In this document: piece by piece, positions 41,526-53,906 of the stretch
How positions within the stretch are numbered: position 1 is the first letter of the stretch
Layout of the letters: each line of letters begins with the position of its first letter
Assembly (NCBI GenBank): GCA_027943335.1
Contig: BSBK01007860.1
Span: forward strand, 186,001-250,000
Source: Chamaecyparis obtusa
Lineage: Eukaryota > Streptophyta > Pinopsida > Cupressales > Cupressaceae
Direction: 5' to 3'
Length of the DNA stretch: 64,000 nt
Position numbers and translations under genes: made by a program
Notes under the pieces: generated by a model
What the model was told of the DNA's origin: nothing
Seen by the model: only the letters and a program-made list of their open reading frames with translations
The model's database searches: none

Positions 41526-42330
41526 GTACCAGATTTCAATTGTCATTTCATTTTTGCAGGTAGTTTGTTAGATTTTATTTTTAGATTTTGACTGACAGCT
41601 AACCCTAACAATCAAAATTTACTATTCTTGATTGATTTTCTGCTGATTTTGATTGGGAAAAGTGCAAGAATTGCTAAAAATTAGGTAAAATCTACTAAGC
41701 GCGTTGCGAGGATCATGAGGTATTCTCCTTGTTCTAAATTTTTTTTGATTTGGACTTAAAATAAATCTCTCACGTGTCAGACTTGTGTGCATCTTTTCAT
41801 GCTTTTGATCTATTTCTACACACTTGCATAATTTGATACTAGGTTGTGATCCCTTAAGGATTCATTAAGTAGTCTTAGAATACTTGTGATTGATCTTGAT
41901 TGCTATCTTGGGTTATTGGACTCGCTAATCCTCTGGCCCCTCATTTTCGCCCCATGGTTGCAATCTCAGCGCCATAAAGGGGAGGGGTCAACAGGACAGA
42001 AGCGTTAAATGTTCCACTTGGCAACCCTTTTGTGCTTTTAGGAACTCACTTGTTTTCTAAGTTGGGGACTCATTTTTAGCTTGTGTGAGGTGTTAAGTGT
42101 TCCACCTTGTGGACTCATCTCATATTCTCTTTAAGCGTTAAGTGTTCCTCTTTCTACTTTTTTGGGTACTTTTGGTAGATTTGCTTTTGGGAATATATCT
42201 GTGCTCACATAGTAATTAGGCCCTATGAACACTATTCGTGATTCTTGAGAGATTGGATTCCTAGAGAAATCTTTCTTGATGATAGAATCCTTGTAGGTAG
42301 GGAGGATACTTAGTGCGTTTCACATTCAGC

Positions 42331-42617
42331 TTGGTTAGTGCGTCTTCTCTTATTGATCGACACATTCTCTCTCCGGAGAGGTTGATAGATCACGTGGGGT
42401 TGATATCATGAGCTTTGGTGAATCAAAATTGGTTAGTGTGTCTTCTCTTATTGATCGACACATTCTCTCTCCAAAGAGGTTGATAGATCACGTGGGGTTG
42501 ATATCATGAGCTTTGGTGAATCAAAATTGGTTAGTGTGTCTTCTCTTATTGATTGATACATTCTCTCCTCGGAGAAGTTGATAGATCACGTGGAGTTGAT
42601 ATCACAGACCTTGGTGG
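42331..42617 (+). repeat. 98-bp leader tandem repeat, 2.9 copies
   Basis: TTGGTTAGTG starts at 42331, 42429 and 42527, exactly 98 bp apart. Each unit carries TCTCTCTCC(G)GAGAGG, a short inverted repeat, and GATAGATCACGTGG, with a G-box core. Copies 1 and 2 are nearly identical; copy 3 is more diverged. Confidence 0.9.
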
Positions 42618-43364
42618 AACAAAAATTTGTCTTAGCTTGTCAGATTAATCTACTTGCTTTGTTTGGGTTAAAAGTGAAAAGGTGTCAAAAACCTTGAATC
42701 TAGAGCCAAGTCCCCTTGTGGTATAAATCTGTGAGTCACCTTTAGAGAGGGTTAACCGTAGCGGATGATCCCTTCACAGGGCAAACTACGTTGACGGAAC
42801 CTCAAGCGGTAATAGCCATTTTCACCATGGTAGTGACAGCTGCTATATAAATGTCCTTGTGGAAGAAATCTCCACGGGTATGGTTCATTGTTGGGTTGTC
42901 AGATCTCCCTAGCAGCTCTTGAAGATTAAGTTCTCGGACTGTGTCAAAACCCTGGTGCGCCGGGATTGGAGTTCACCCCTTTGAATCATAAAAGTTGCAG
43001 AGTCAAACCATTACTAAAAACCCTAGAGAGGCCAATTTTTCATTCTCAGGTATATGTGTGTTATTGCAAAACTTTTTAGAACATACACAATTAGTACTCT
43101 CAGGGATTAGCACAATTTGGTCACTTGATTGTTCATGCGCAAGGTTGCTTTTGCCCTTGTTCATTATTTTCAGACGTGCTTGGAATCACTTGCTTGCTGT
43201 TCTGTGTGTTTGTTTATCTACTTGGCTATTAAAAATGATCAAATCTGGTATAACCTTCAAAATCTGGATAGTACAATTTGCAAACAATCCAGAACTGAAA
43301 ACCTTAAATTTTGCAAAAATTGACGTAAAATTCTTTCTGGAGTCAAAAGTCATTTCAGGAAGTC

Positions 43365-43590
43365 AAAAGTCGTACGAATTTTTGTCAAATGTCATTTTAG
43401 TATTACCCATCTGTCGTATGGTAGCATACCTAGTGTCATACGAGTTTTCATGCCAGCAAATCCAAGGAAGTCAAATCCTGTTAGCAATTGTCGTATGATA
43501 TTTACAACTGTCATTTCATTGCTACCCAACTATCGTACAAGTTTAGCAACTGTCATTTCATAGACTACCTAGTGTCGTACGAGTCTGCAG
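43365..43590 (+). repeat. Second cluster of GTCGTACGA-like motifs in the leader
   Basis: Variants of GTCGTACGAG occur near 43367, 43410, 43436, 43486, 43531 and 43574, separated by 26-50 bases, with the companion phrase CTGTCATTTCAT as in the first cluster. Several copies have lost the CpG to TpG or CpA. Confidence 0.7.
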
Positions 43591-44043
43591 AGTATCATTT
43601 GGAAAAATTTGAGAGAGTTGTCAGAAATTGTCAAATTGCAAGATATCCAATGTTCCCAGCCTAGTTCCAGAATCTGTCAAAAATATCATTGTGTCAGGAA
43701 CAGAGCAGTAGCTATTGAGCATTCTACCATTTTCTGAGTTTGATCTTTTGAATCTAATCTAGTCTTCTGTTTGATCAATTTGAGTCCTTTTTATCTCATG
43801 TCAAAACCTTGTCATAACTATCAATCTTCAATCAATCTTCAAAAATAGACTAAGTGTTGAGAACTTGTGTCCGCTATCTTTTGGGCGATCTATCCCATAC
43901 ATCCAGGGCACAGTTTCCTTCACCCACATCTCATCAGATCTTCAAAACTATCATAATCTTGATAAGGTTATGTCATCCGATTTTCTCGAATCAAATTGTT
44001 CTTCAGTTGTCTTCATCCTTTTCTTCTGTTTCATTCAAAGTTA

Positions 44044-45375
44044 ATGGTGGAGACCAGAGCTTCTTCACACAAGAAATCAGAAGAAACATCCCAGCACTTA
44101 CTTTTGACCAATACCCCAGGTCCAACTCTTGAACAACTCATCAAGTCAGGTATCTATGAAGATGACGGTCTTGGTAACTTTCGATTAAAAATTGGTTACA
44201 TACCTCCTCTATCAACTCATAGAGGTAATCAGCAAACTCCTCCTCAATCTATTCTAGGGAGCCCAAAAACTCCTACCATGTCTCAAGCAGGGACAAACCA
44301 TGGCTCTCTAGGAGGAGGGTCCCAAGGACACCATTCTCAACATAATGCCAACCAAGAACCTACCCCCTCTAAAATTCAAGAGAATGATGAGGCATTTCTT
44401 GAAAGTGGATAGAGAGGCATACTTTTTACAATTAGCCCAGGAAGGGGCTAAGCTTCCTCCCAACTTTAACGTTGATGATATAATCACACATGAGGAAGAA
44501 ACTCCACTCACAGCTATGACAAAATAGATGCATGCTATACAAGTCGAATTTAACAATCTTAAGAAGGAGAAGGAACCCAAGGAGTTCTCCATGGAGGCCC
44601 TATGTCCTTTCCCGTTCGACAAAAACTTGTATATGCCACCATTCCCAAAAAGAGTGGAGATACCAAAGTATGAAAAATATGACGGACACTCTGATCCTCA
44701 AGATCATGTTAGAGAGTTCTGTACGCAATCCATGGAATTCATGCATGAACCGACTTATCTAATGCATCTTTTTCCTAGATCCTTGGGAGGAGCATCCATT
44801 CAGTGGTTTTCAAGATTACCTTCTACGATCAAAACTTTTGAGGAATTGATTAAATTGTTTTATCAACAATATTCCTACAATATTCAACATCCAGTCACCA
44901 TGATCGATATCTGTAACCTCAAGCAATATCCAGGGGAATCATTCCTAACTTTTCTCAAGAGGTGGCGAAAGAAGTTTTCTCTATATGCTAGACCAATTCC
45001 CGAAATGGAGAAACTTGAAATCTTTATCAATAACCTTGTTCCAGAGCTCAATTATCCATTACAAATGCAAGATCATGTATCTTTTGATAAAATGGTGGAT
45101 AATGCAATCAAGATTGAGAAAGTACTTGTCAAGAAAGGAGAAATCACACTTCAAAAGGACAAGTCTGAATCTGGATCTAGCTCAAAAGATAAAAACAAGA
45201 GCTGGAATAGAAACAAAGGTATCATCTCTGATGGTGTTGTTGACACTATCCGCACCCCATCAAAGGCACTAGCCTACAATCTCACCCTTGCCACCAAAGC
45301 CATTGAAGCTTCAAAGCAAAAATCTGCTGAACCATCTCCAAAGAAGCCATTCAAACGATGGGACAATAAATGAAA
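44044..45375 (+). pseudogene. gag polyprotein, Tat-type
   Basis: The start chosen is the ATG at 44044 (MVETRASSHKK), the usual Tat gag opening. The first 120 codons are Gln/Ser/Pro-rich, then a one-base shift near 44400 leads to VDREAYFLQLAQEG. A TAG at 44526-44528 fits CAG. The capsid-like core has VEIPKYEKYDGHSDPQDHV, ASIQWFSRLPSTIKTFEEL and FLTFLKRWRKKFSLY near 44660-44980, i.e. the retrotransposon gag domain (PF03732-like). It ends with a Lys/Ser-rich tail at 45373. It forms the virus-like particle that packages element RNA in the cytoplasm. Confidence 0.85.
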
Positions 45376-46530
45376 GTTTACTCCCCTGGGAGAATCTTTG
45401 GAATCTTCCCTAAGAACCCTGATAGTTGATAACATGATCTCTTTACCACCAATCTGAAACCCTGATCCGAATCCAAAACCATATTGGTGGAAAGATAATG
45501 AATTCTGTGCTTTCCATCGGACTAAAGGCCACAGAACTAATGGATGCTTCCACTTGAAGCATACCATTCAAGACTTGATAGATCAAGGGGACATCATGAT
45601 CAATAATCCTACCAGCAATAATGATCACACAGCATTTACAGAACTGTTTCCACAACATGGCAAGGGAGTTTCCACTTCTCAGCCTAACATGGGGGCAAAA
45701 GTCAACTATGCCTACCCTGGAAACAATGCTGTCATCAATATGGTTGAACCATGTCTCTTTGAGAGCTGCAATGTCATCACGATTGTATGAAGAGACAGAA
45801 ATCATTCCTTAGCTAATGTGATTACCAGATCACAAGCTCAGGATCATCTGAAAGGACAAACACCAAGTTCATCTAATGTCCCTAAGATACCTTTCAATCT
45901 CACATCTGCTTCTAAACAGAAGGTTGCCTCGAAATCTTCCAATCCAAAGGATACAAGACCTACATCTTACAGCATCATCCAACAACTCCAGCATACCAAT
46001 GCCAAAATCTCTATGTTTGAGTTACTTTGAATATCTCCAGCTCACAGAGATATCCTAGACAAAGCTTTGCTCGGCTCTAATGTTCCTGATGATCTAGATC
46101 TAGACAGGTTCCAGACTATGGTTGGTCATCTAATGTCTCCGCAATATATCTCCTTTTCAGAGGAAGATGACAAATCCCTAAGTCACCCACATAATCAGCC
46201 CTTGCACATAGAAGTCTTGATCCAGAACCATCGAGTCAAACGTGTGTTGATAGATGGGGGTGCAGGCCTCAACATTTGTTCTTACAACTTAATCACACAG
46301 TTGGGATTCTCAGAGATGACTATTGATCCTCGAAAGAAGATCACCATAAAAGCCTGTGATGAACAAGAAAGAGCTTCTAAAGGCACCATTGTCTTACCTA
46401 TCCGAGTGGGTCCGGTCATCAAAGATACCACATGTCAGGTGCTTGATCTACCATTGGCTTACAATATCCTTCTAGGGAGACCCTGGATACATGAAATGCA
46501 AGCTATTCCTTCTACGTACCATTAATGCTT
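45376..46530 (+). pseudogene. Zinc knuckle and aspartic protease, Tat-type
   Basis: The gag frame continues past the stop at 45373. A compact zinc-knuckle-like element FCAFHRTKGHRTNGC lies near 45500-45545. The protease follows with VKRVLIDGGAGLNICSY near 46228-46290 (Asp retained, D-G-G in place of D-T/S-G, common in this branch) and the second block YNILLGRPWIHEMQAIP at about 46462-46512. Frame lost between 46525 and 46594. Confidence 0.8.
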
Positions 46531-46569
46531 GAAATTTCCCTATGAAGGAGTGGAGGTTACTATCCCAGC

Positions 46570-48240
46570 AGATCTGAGTACAACTTCAATACATTGAAGG
46601 AAAGTGCCGATAAGCTTGTTCCCAATAACAGAGAATCTTCCATCAAGCAGCTAAATGTTGCTTCCACATCTAAGCTAGATGACATTGCTAAAGAGATCAA
46701 TATCAAAGAAAATGGGATGGGAGAATACACTATAGAGCCAGTCTTGTCTTTGACATCTCTCCCAATCTCACCTAAGTCGTATGGACAATCCTTGAAGCAG
46801 TCTAAATCAGAACCTAAGGAACCTATGGAAGCATACAAAAGAAATTTTGTGGCGGAGCAAGTATCCAAACAAGAATTTGAAGAGGATGAAGCTGTGTTGG
46901 CATGGCTATATAAAGAGGATTTTGAATCTAAAATTGTTCAACCTAGTGAATCTATAGCACCTACAATCCCTTTTACTTCATATGGTCTAGGAAACAAATT
47001 GATAGCCAAGATGGGATATTCCGGTCAAGGACCTCTAGGAATCAAAGGTAAGGGTCTTGTGACACCCATTTCACATATTGGTAGAGCCAACAAAGATACT
47101 GGTGGCTTAGGCTTTAAGAAGAGACCCTATCATCTCAAAGGTGGTTGTTCTCATGTCATAGAACAAATTGCACCAGGAGAACCCCTTCTTAAGAAAGAAG
47201 AAATAGAACCCTCTGATGATGATTCAGATAGCTCTGAGCTTATCCCCTATGAAAAATTTCCTAAAGAGATCAAAGATCTTCTTGATGATAAAGATGATCC
47301 TATCAAAAGAATTAATGTAGTAGACACACAAGAACCTACTATAGTGCAAGAGATGGTTGCACCACAAGAACCAACTAATCTCGAAGGCAATCAAACTGAT
47401 GAAGAAGAAGGGGGTAGTTATTCTGACACTGATTCCCATGAATATGAATTCAAGTCAGAGACTGAGGGTAATCCTTCTTGGGGTATTCATCCTGATTTCA
47501 CACATTTTCTAAGATTTCCTAGAGATCCTGAATCAGAAGCTAAGTCAAATGACTATGAATGGGGTGCCATTCCAGAAGAAGATGAGCTTATAAAAGAGAA
47601 ATATATTGATGTTTTTCACCAATATGTATCTCAACCCAATGTAGGTCTAGAGCAAAACAATGAACTTAACGTGTCTGATCCACCTATGGCTGAAGAGGAC
47701 TCCCATGATGATGTTGAGCCTATTCACGAATTGAACATTTTGAGCTGTAATATCACCTTTGAACTTGAGCATCAGGTTAGGACCAATGATGACATATCCA
47801 CATCTGTGAACACCATATCCCAAGCCTTTCCCGCTTTGACTATCCAACGCCCTGATCTTATCGACCAAACTTCCACAAACCGAAACCATGGTATGTATAC
47901 CTTCCCAAATGACTATGCCCTTGCCTACCACCTCAATGCAGTTGAGCCTATGAGAACTTCCATCAATGAACCGAGCGTCAGCATGACCAAGTCGGACATC
48001 AATTATCTTAGTCAAAAAAATAAGAGTAAAAAGAAAAAGAAAAAGAAAAAGAGTTTTGAGGGTGAAAACCACTTTGTGGCAGTCTCAGAACTGACAAAAG
48101 TAAAAAGAAAAGATGTATCTGAAGGTGAAAACCTCTCTGAGGTGCCTAAGGATTAGATATTTGATGTCCTTCCGAGTCATTTATAGGATAGATCTCCAGT
48201 TCTGATTGAGCCAACTCAATCCATCAATTTGGGTACAACA
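46570..48240 (+). pseudogene. Protease-to-RT linker with G-patch
   Basis: A 520-codon piece (46594-48156) opens with a Lys/Glu-rich region and then a G-patch-like motif SYGLGNKLIAKMGYSGQGPL near 46978-47040. A very acidic stretch follows (EEEGGSYSDTDSHEYEF), then a Lys-rich KKKKKKKK run at about 48030. TAG stops at 48154 and 48184 fit Gln. G-patches between protease and RT are known from several plant Tat elements and betaretroviruses, where they bind nucleic acid and aid RT. The role here is inferred from that. Confidence 0.75.
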
Positions 48241-49185
48241 GAGGAACCACAATTGGTACATGTAGCACAATCTCTATCAGAAGAAGAGAAACATAAATTC
48301 ACTACATTCTTATCAGACAAAAAGATCAACTTTGCATGGAAATATTCAGATATGCCAAGATTGGATCCCAATCTCATTATGCACCATCTATCCATTGATC
48401 CTGGAGTAAAACCAATCAAACAAAGATTGAGAAAGATGCATCCTCATGTTGCACTCTTAGTCAAAGCAGAACTAGAAAAACTCCTAAAAGCTAGATTCAT
48501 TCGTGTCATAGACTATGTTGAGTGGATCTCTAACATTGTACCTATTTCAAAACCAGATGGTTCAATCAGAGTGTGCACAGACTTTAGAGATGTGAACAGA
48601 GCATGCCCTAAGGATGATTTTCCGCTGCCTAACATTGACATGATAGTGGACATGATTGCGGGCTATGAGATGTATTCCCTAATGGATGGCTTTTCTGGAT
48701 ACAACCAAATCAAAATTGCTCCAGAAGACCAAGAGAAAACTGCTTTCACATGTGCGTGGGGAACCTTCTGTTGGAATGTTATGCCATTCGGACTCAAAAA
48801 TGTGGGAGCTACATACTAAAGAGCAATGACATCTATTTTTCATGATATGATGCATAGAACAATGGAGGATTACGTGGATGATACCTTGGCAAAATCCATG
48901 ATTAGAACTAAACATCTAACAGACTTGAGCATGATCCTCGACAGAATGGAAAAATTTAGTCTTCGACTAAATCTGAAAAAGTGTGCTTTTGGCATCACTT
49001 TTGGCAAGCTCCTAGGATACATCGTCTCCAAGAAAGGTATTGAGGTCGATCCAGCTAAGGTGAAAGCTATCATAGAGATGCAACCTCCCAAAAATATCAG
49101 TCAAATGAGGATGTTGCAGGGCAGAGTTCAATCTATCAGAAGATTCATATCACAGCTAGCGGAGATATCATAGCCTTTTATAAAA
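48241..49185 (+). pseudogene. Reverse transcriptase, Tat-type
   Basis: Blocks in order: PIKQRLRKMHPHVA, FIRVIDYVEWISNIVPISK, GSIRVCTDFRDVNRACPKDD, SLMDGFSGYNQIKIAPEDQ, FCWNVMPFGLKNVGATY. A TAA (48817) in place of CAA follows. The catalytic motif YVDD is at about 48870-48881 with both Asp present; YVDD is the Tat form, contrasting with YMDDF of the Athila-like copy. FGKLLGYIVSKKGIEVDP closes the domain. The TAG at 49171 fits CAG. Confidence 0.92.
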
Positions 49186-49680
49186 ACATTACATAAAGGT
49201 GTGACCTTTGCATGGAATGAAGAATGCAAGAGCAACTTTAACCATATCAAGAAGTATCTATCAAATCCGCCTATATTGATGCCTCCTATTCATGGGAAGC
49301 CATTAATATTATATGTCTCCACAACAGATACATCACTGGGGGCATTGCTAGCACAACATGATGAGAACAAGAAAGAAAGAGCCATCTACTATATCAGCAA
49401 AACTTTAGTGGCCTATGAGAAGAACTACTCAATGATAGAGAAGACATGTCTAGCTGTGATCTTTGCATCGTAGAAACTAAGACACTACATGTTAGCTCAT
49501 ACCACTCATTTGGTAGCTAAAATAGATCCACTAAAATATCTCCGAAGCAAAGCTGCTCTCACAGGTAGACTAGCTAAATGGGTCATGCTCTTGAGTGAAT
49601 TTGACATTGAATATGTTGAAAGAAAAGCTATCAAAGGACAGGTCATTGTTGATCAATTAGCTGAAGCACCACTATTTGAT
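49186..49680 (+). pseudogene. RNase H domain linked to RT
   Basis: Shows TFAWNEECKSNFNHIKKYL, ILYVSTTDTSLGALLAQHD, RAIYYISKTLVAYEKNYS and, after a TAG at 49471 fitting CAG, KLRHYMLAHTTHLVAK with GRLAKWVMLLSEFDIEYV. Normal Ty3 order. Confidence 0.85.
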
Positions 49681-49719
49681 GATACACCCATGCAAATGGA
49701 ATTTCCTGATTCCTCTATC

Positions 49720-50110
49720 ATGCACCTCTCTTCTAGAGCATGGCAGTTATTCTTTGATGGCTCCTACACACAGAATGGATCTGGAGTAGGCATATTGTTC
49801 ATCACTCCTCAAGGATACTCGATAGCCAAAGCATTTAGACTAAAGTTTCCTTGCACAAACAATATTTTTGAATATGAGGCACTTCTCAATGGTATGAAAA
49901 TGACAATACAGTGGAGAGTTACAGAGATGCACATCCATGGAGACTCACAACTAGTTATCCACCAAGTCAATGATGTGTACCAAACCAAAGATGAAAAGCT
50001 CATTCCTTACAAGAGAATGGTAGATGATTTAAATAAATACTTCATCTCTATCACATTTGAGCAAATACCCAGAACGGAGAATAAGGCTACCGATGTAATG
50101 GTGACATTAT
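49720..50110 (+). pseudogene. Second (archaeal-type) RNase H domain
   Basis: WQLFFDGSYTQNGSGVGILF carries the first catalytic Asp, IFEYEALLNGM the Glu, and HGDSQLVIHQV the next Asp. RTENKATDVM near 50090 lies where a final Asp is expected. This complete extra RNase H between the RT-linked RNase H and integrase defines Tat/Ogre-type elements. Confidence 0.9.
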
Positions 50111-50299
50111 CTACTCTCTTACAGCAGCCCGAACATGAACTACACTACGAGTTCCTGGTGGAGGCCCTATCCTATCCTGCATATGACTCCCCTGAAACCC
50201 GCATGATCTGCACTGTTGTAGGTTATGACTCATCTCGCTACAAAAATCTATTCTCCTATCTCCATGATCAAATCATCCCTGAGTCCTTTAACCATTTTG

Positions 50300-51492
50300 A
50301 GAAATGAAACCTTATCCGATCCGCATCCCGATATGTCATCATTGGTAATGATCTGTACAAATGAGGTCTAGATGGTACACTGCTTAGATGTTTAGAATGG
50401 GAAGAGTCTCAACATGCATTAGAGGAAGTCCACGTGGGTATATGTAGGTCACACTCAAACGGTTTAACGTTAGCTTGAAAACTTATTAGGGCTGGGTACT
50501 ATTGGCCTGAAATGGAGAAAGAGGCTATTAAATTTGCTAAAAATTGTCAATAGTGTCAAGTACATGGAAAATTGATTCATGCTCCAGGGAGAGATCTAAT
50601 TCCCTTTACTACACAATGGCCTTTTCAACAATGGGCATTTGATCTCATAGGTACTATCCATCCGCACTCTTCTAATGGACATACCCATATAATCACAGCT
50701 ACAAATTATTTTACAAAATGGGTAGAAGCAGTTCCTCTAACACAAGCAATGGGGAAACAGATCTCTATGTTCATCCTGAACTATATCATTTGCAGATATG
50801 GGATCCCTCACTCTATAATCACAGATAACGAGGGACAATTCAAAAACAAGGATCTAGATAACTTATGTGCTAAATTCAAGATTACACAACATTGGTCTTC
50901 TATTTACTATCCTCAAGGGAATGGACAAGCTGAGGCTTCAAACAAAAATCTCCTGAAGATCTTGCACAGAACAGTAAATAAAATAGGAAGAGACTGGCAT
51001 CTCATGATCAATCCAGCTCTCTGGGCATACAGAACTAGTATCAGAACGCCTACAGGGGCTACACCTTTCGCTTTAGTTTATGGGTCTGAAGTGGTACTGC
51101 CTATTGAGGTTGAAATCCCATCACTTAGAATTCGAATGCATGGGCTTGTCACTGATGAAGACTACATAGTGTCTAGGTTACAAGAACTGGAATTACTAGA
51201 TGAGCGTAGGCAAGTAGCGTATGATCATCTCAGAGTGTATCAGAAAAGAATGTCTAGAGGCTACAACAAGAAAGTCTGACACAGAGAATTTCAGGTTGGT
51301 GATCTAGTCTTGAGAGAAAATCCTAAAAATCAATCCCATCGAGAACGCAAGGGGAAGTTTGAACCCAACTGGCTGGGTCCCTTTGTAATCACTGCTACTT
51401 TTGGCTTTGGTGCCTATAAACTCTCAACGACTGAAGGAGAACAGCTCTGAGAACCAATCAACGTTCTCCATCTAAAGAAATTCTATGCCTAA
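50300..51492 (+). pseudogene. Integrase, Tat-type
   Basis: The zinc-binding part (VHVGICRSH, then FAKNC-stop-QCQVHGK) precedes the DDE core: Asp in WAFDLIGTIHPH, Asp in SIITDNEGQF, Glu in YPQGNGQAEASN. Stops at 50305, 50362, 50476, 50551, 51277 and 51448 each fit CGA or CAG. The C-terminal region (FQVGDLVLREN, WLGPFVITATFGFGAYKL) ends with the genuine terminal TAA at 51490-51492. Integrase inserts the element DNA in the nucleus and makes the 5-bp duplication seen here. Confidence 0.92.
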
Positions 51493-51566
51493 GGCATTCA
51501 GTGCTTGGTAAATGTCCTGAAAAAATCTTAAAAATCGGAAAAAGTCCTGAAAAAAATGAACATCTT

Positions 51567-51770
51567 GGTGAAAACCTAGCAATAGGCACCTTGATGATTC
51601 ACAAAAAAAATCAAAAAATATCAAAAATTAAAAAAAATTAAAAAAATGAAAAAAATACAAAAAAAAAATGAAAAGAAGAAAAAGTGCCTTGGTGAAAACC
51701 TGGAAACAGGCACCTTGGTAGCAAAAATAGAATCTCTGCCAAGATGGTGAAAACCTGACAAACGGGTGCC
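51567..51770 (+). ncRNA. Three copies of a small GNRA-type hairpin after integrase
   Basis: Hairpins at 51567-51590, 51691-51714 and 51746-51770 share the layout: outer arm GGTG, an AAAA bulge, inner arm, loop, inner arm, outer arm. Inner stems are CCTA/TAGG with loop GCAA, CCTG/CAGG with loop GAAA, and CCTG/CGGG with loop ACAAA. Outer stems are GGTG/CACC twice and GGTG/TGCC with wobble pairs. GCAA and GAAA are GNRA tetraloops. The paired changes keep the stem, so an RNA role in the element transcript is plausible. Confidence 0.55.
51600..51690 (+). repeat. A-rich tract between hairpins
   Basis: Nearly pure A-runs with a few T, C and G bases, directly between the first and second hairpin. 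Non-coding. Confidence 0.8.
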
Positions 51771-53891
51771 ACTTGTTCAAAATGCTCCATCTATCAGCAC
51801 AATCTTGGTCTTTCCCAGCTTTCAGTCTTGCTTTAGTTTGTACATATCTCTCGGTTTGTTTCAACATTTCCAGTTTTCAATAAGTCAGTCTATACACCAA
51901 TCAGCTCAAGCGTCTGTATCCTATCAATGTTCAAACTTGGGGGCAATCAATGTCATATCCTATGGCCTCCAATGTATCTTAGACGTATCCTATCCAGTCC
52001 GAGTCCTGTGAAGCATCATGTGAGTCAGTCAGTCAGTCTTGTCTCCAGAAAGGATTTTGCATCTACAACAACAATCAAACATCAAAACTCAACTGAAAAC
52101 AATCTATGCTTTTTACATGCTTTTATCTCCTTGTATGCTTACTGATTCACATTAAGATTTTTGCATATTCTATCCCTTCAAGCTCTTCGATGATGTCCTT
52201 TATAGGATTTAGAGAGTGATGACTAGGGGCATAATCTTTTCTTTGTCTTCTGCTTGTATGTGAAAATCTAACAACTTTGGAAATTATGGATTGAAATGGT
52301 GTCCGACTATAAGAGCCTCTATCTCAAATTGGATGGCCATGCGTACCTCAACCATTGATACCCAGACAATTCAAGGAAGTTTGATCTAACTATTGTCTTT
52401 TTTGAGTAAGCTCTTTCTCCTACTGTGGAACACAATCTTGCCTAAGGATGTGAATGATAAAGGGTCACTACGGATAATTCACATTGGATTTAGAATGATC
52501 TCTTGACTGTTTGATGTGTTTGCAATGCAAGGCGTACTTAGGTCATCATGACATTTATGTTTTGATGCTTGTACAAATTGCTATATCAAAATGGACATGA
52601 TATTCAGGTCATCCTGGTGTTTGTGCCTTGGTGCTTATATCTACTCCGACATTCCAAAAATAAAATCAATATTCATATATCCATGGTTGTTGACCAGTGG
52701 GTGTTGTATTGATTCTTGTGCATACAAATCGATATTCATATGTCTATGGTTTCATAACTAGTGGGCATTGTATTGATTTATCTGGTTACCTAAAAGTTCA
52801 ATGATGATAACAAATCGACACATGATCAGTGACTAGGTCCTAGGTCTTAGGTTGCATTTCATTTTGCATGTCTCTTTGCATTTTGCATGTTTGCATGATC
52901 TCACAATGATTAAACGAACTTCAATGCTTAAATTATTCTTCAAATTGCATCTTCCAGTCTAACAAGAACTGAATCTTACACGAAGGTTCCTCCAATGAAG
53001 CAGCAAGTAGAATCCTTTTTCAGGATCAAAATTCAAATCTGAGATCATTCATATTATTAACTACTTGCATAATCAACCTTCAATCTTCATAGAAATCCAG
53101 TATTCAACTTAACTGATTAGCTTTCATCAAACTATCAAAATTTCAACTTGATCAACCATGGTCAACTCATGGTCAAACCTAGTCAAACATGGTCTCCAGG
53201 ACCTCTAAATGATGTAGAATGCATTCTCGAATGTGTTTAACCACTTCTCAAATCAATTAACATGCTTCTAAACTATTAATGCTGACTTTTCTTGTCAAAT
53301 TTCAATTTTAATCTCGAAGGGGGCATGGTATTGCACATCATTCAAAGTCTGTAAATCAAATTCTATCGATCAAATCTATCAATATCTTTCATCAGTGATC
53401 AAGACAACAATCACGTCTAGTTACTGATTCATCAAAAAAGTCCTCATCGCTCGGGGCAAATCTATCATCACTTGGGGCATATCAGATTCATCGATCCATA
53501 TCAATCTGGTATTCTCTTAATCTTGTAAACTATATCAGTTTTTGCAACCATCGGATCATAGTGTTCTTTCCTTGGTTCTTCGGCAACTGAAGGATTCAGA
53601 TGTGATACCTGCTAGTTCTACTAAGACAATCAAGTCTAGAACGGGTCACTCACTTCTTTGCAATCCTAAGGTTTGGAATCAGGCATTTTGGACACTTTTT
53701 CGCAATCATAGGTTCATTTTCTGTTATAGCGAACATTATCTTTGGTCATTCAGGACCTATTATCTTCATATCAAATTCAATATCAATCAACTCCTATCTC
53801 AATATCTCTCAATCGGTTTATCTTTTGAATCAGTTTCATATCTCTATCAAACACAGACTATCTTTGAACCATTGTGCTTCGCACAGTAATT
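51771..53891 (+). other. 3' non-coding region of the Tat element
   Basis: A 2.1-kb stretch with no convincing ORF on either strand. It contains GGTCAAxxxTGGTCAA repeats (53150-53190), TTTTGCATG repeats (52860-52890) and a CTTGGGGCA-type phrase (53455-53480). All three recur in inverse orientation at 59870-60370, showing that the minus-strand copy there is a relative. Confidence 0.6.
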
Positions 53892-53906
53892 CAAAGAGGG
53901 GCAAAA
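53892..53906 (+). other. Polypurine tract of the Tat element
   Basis: CAAAGAGGGGCAAAA abuts the 3' LTR. The same tract stands beside the LTR at 59360 on the minus strand. Confidence 0.9.

Noticed and set aside
40978..41591. Several overlapping 65-85 codon ORFs in the Tat leader
   Set aside because: They arise in all frames because the 43-bp repeat lacks stops. The period is not a multiple of three and no start context or domain is seen.
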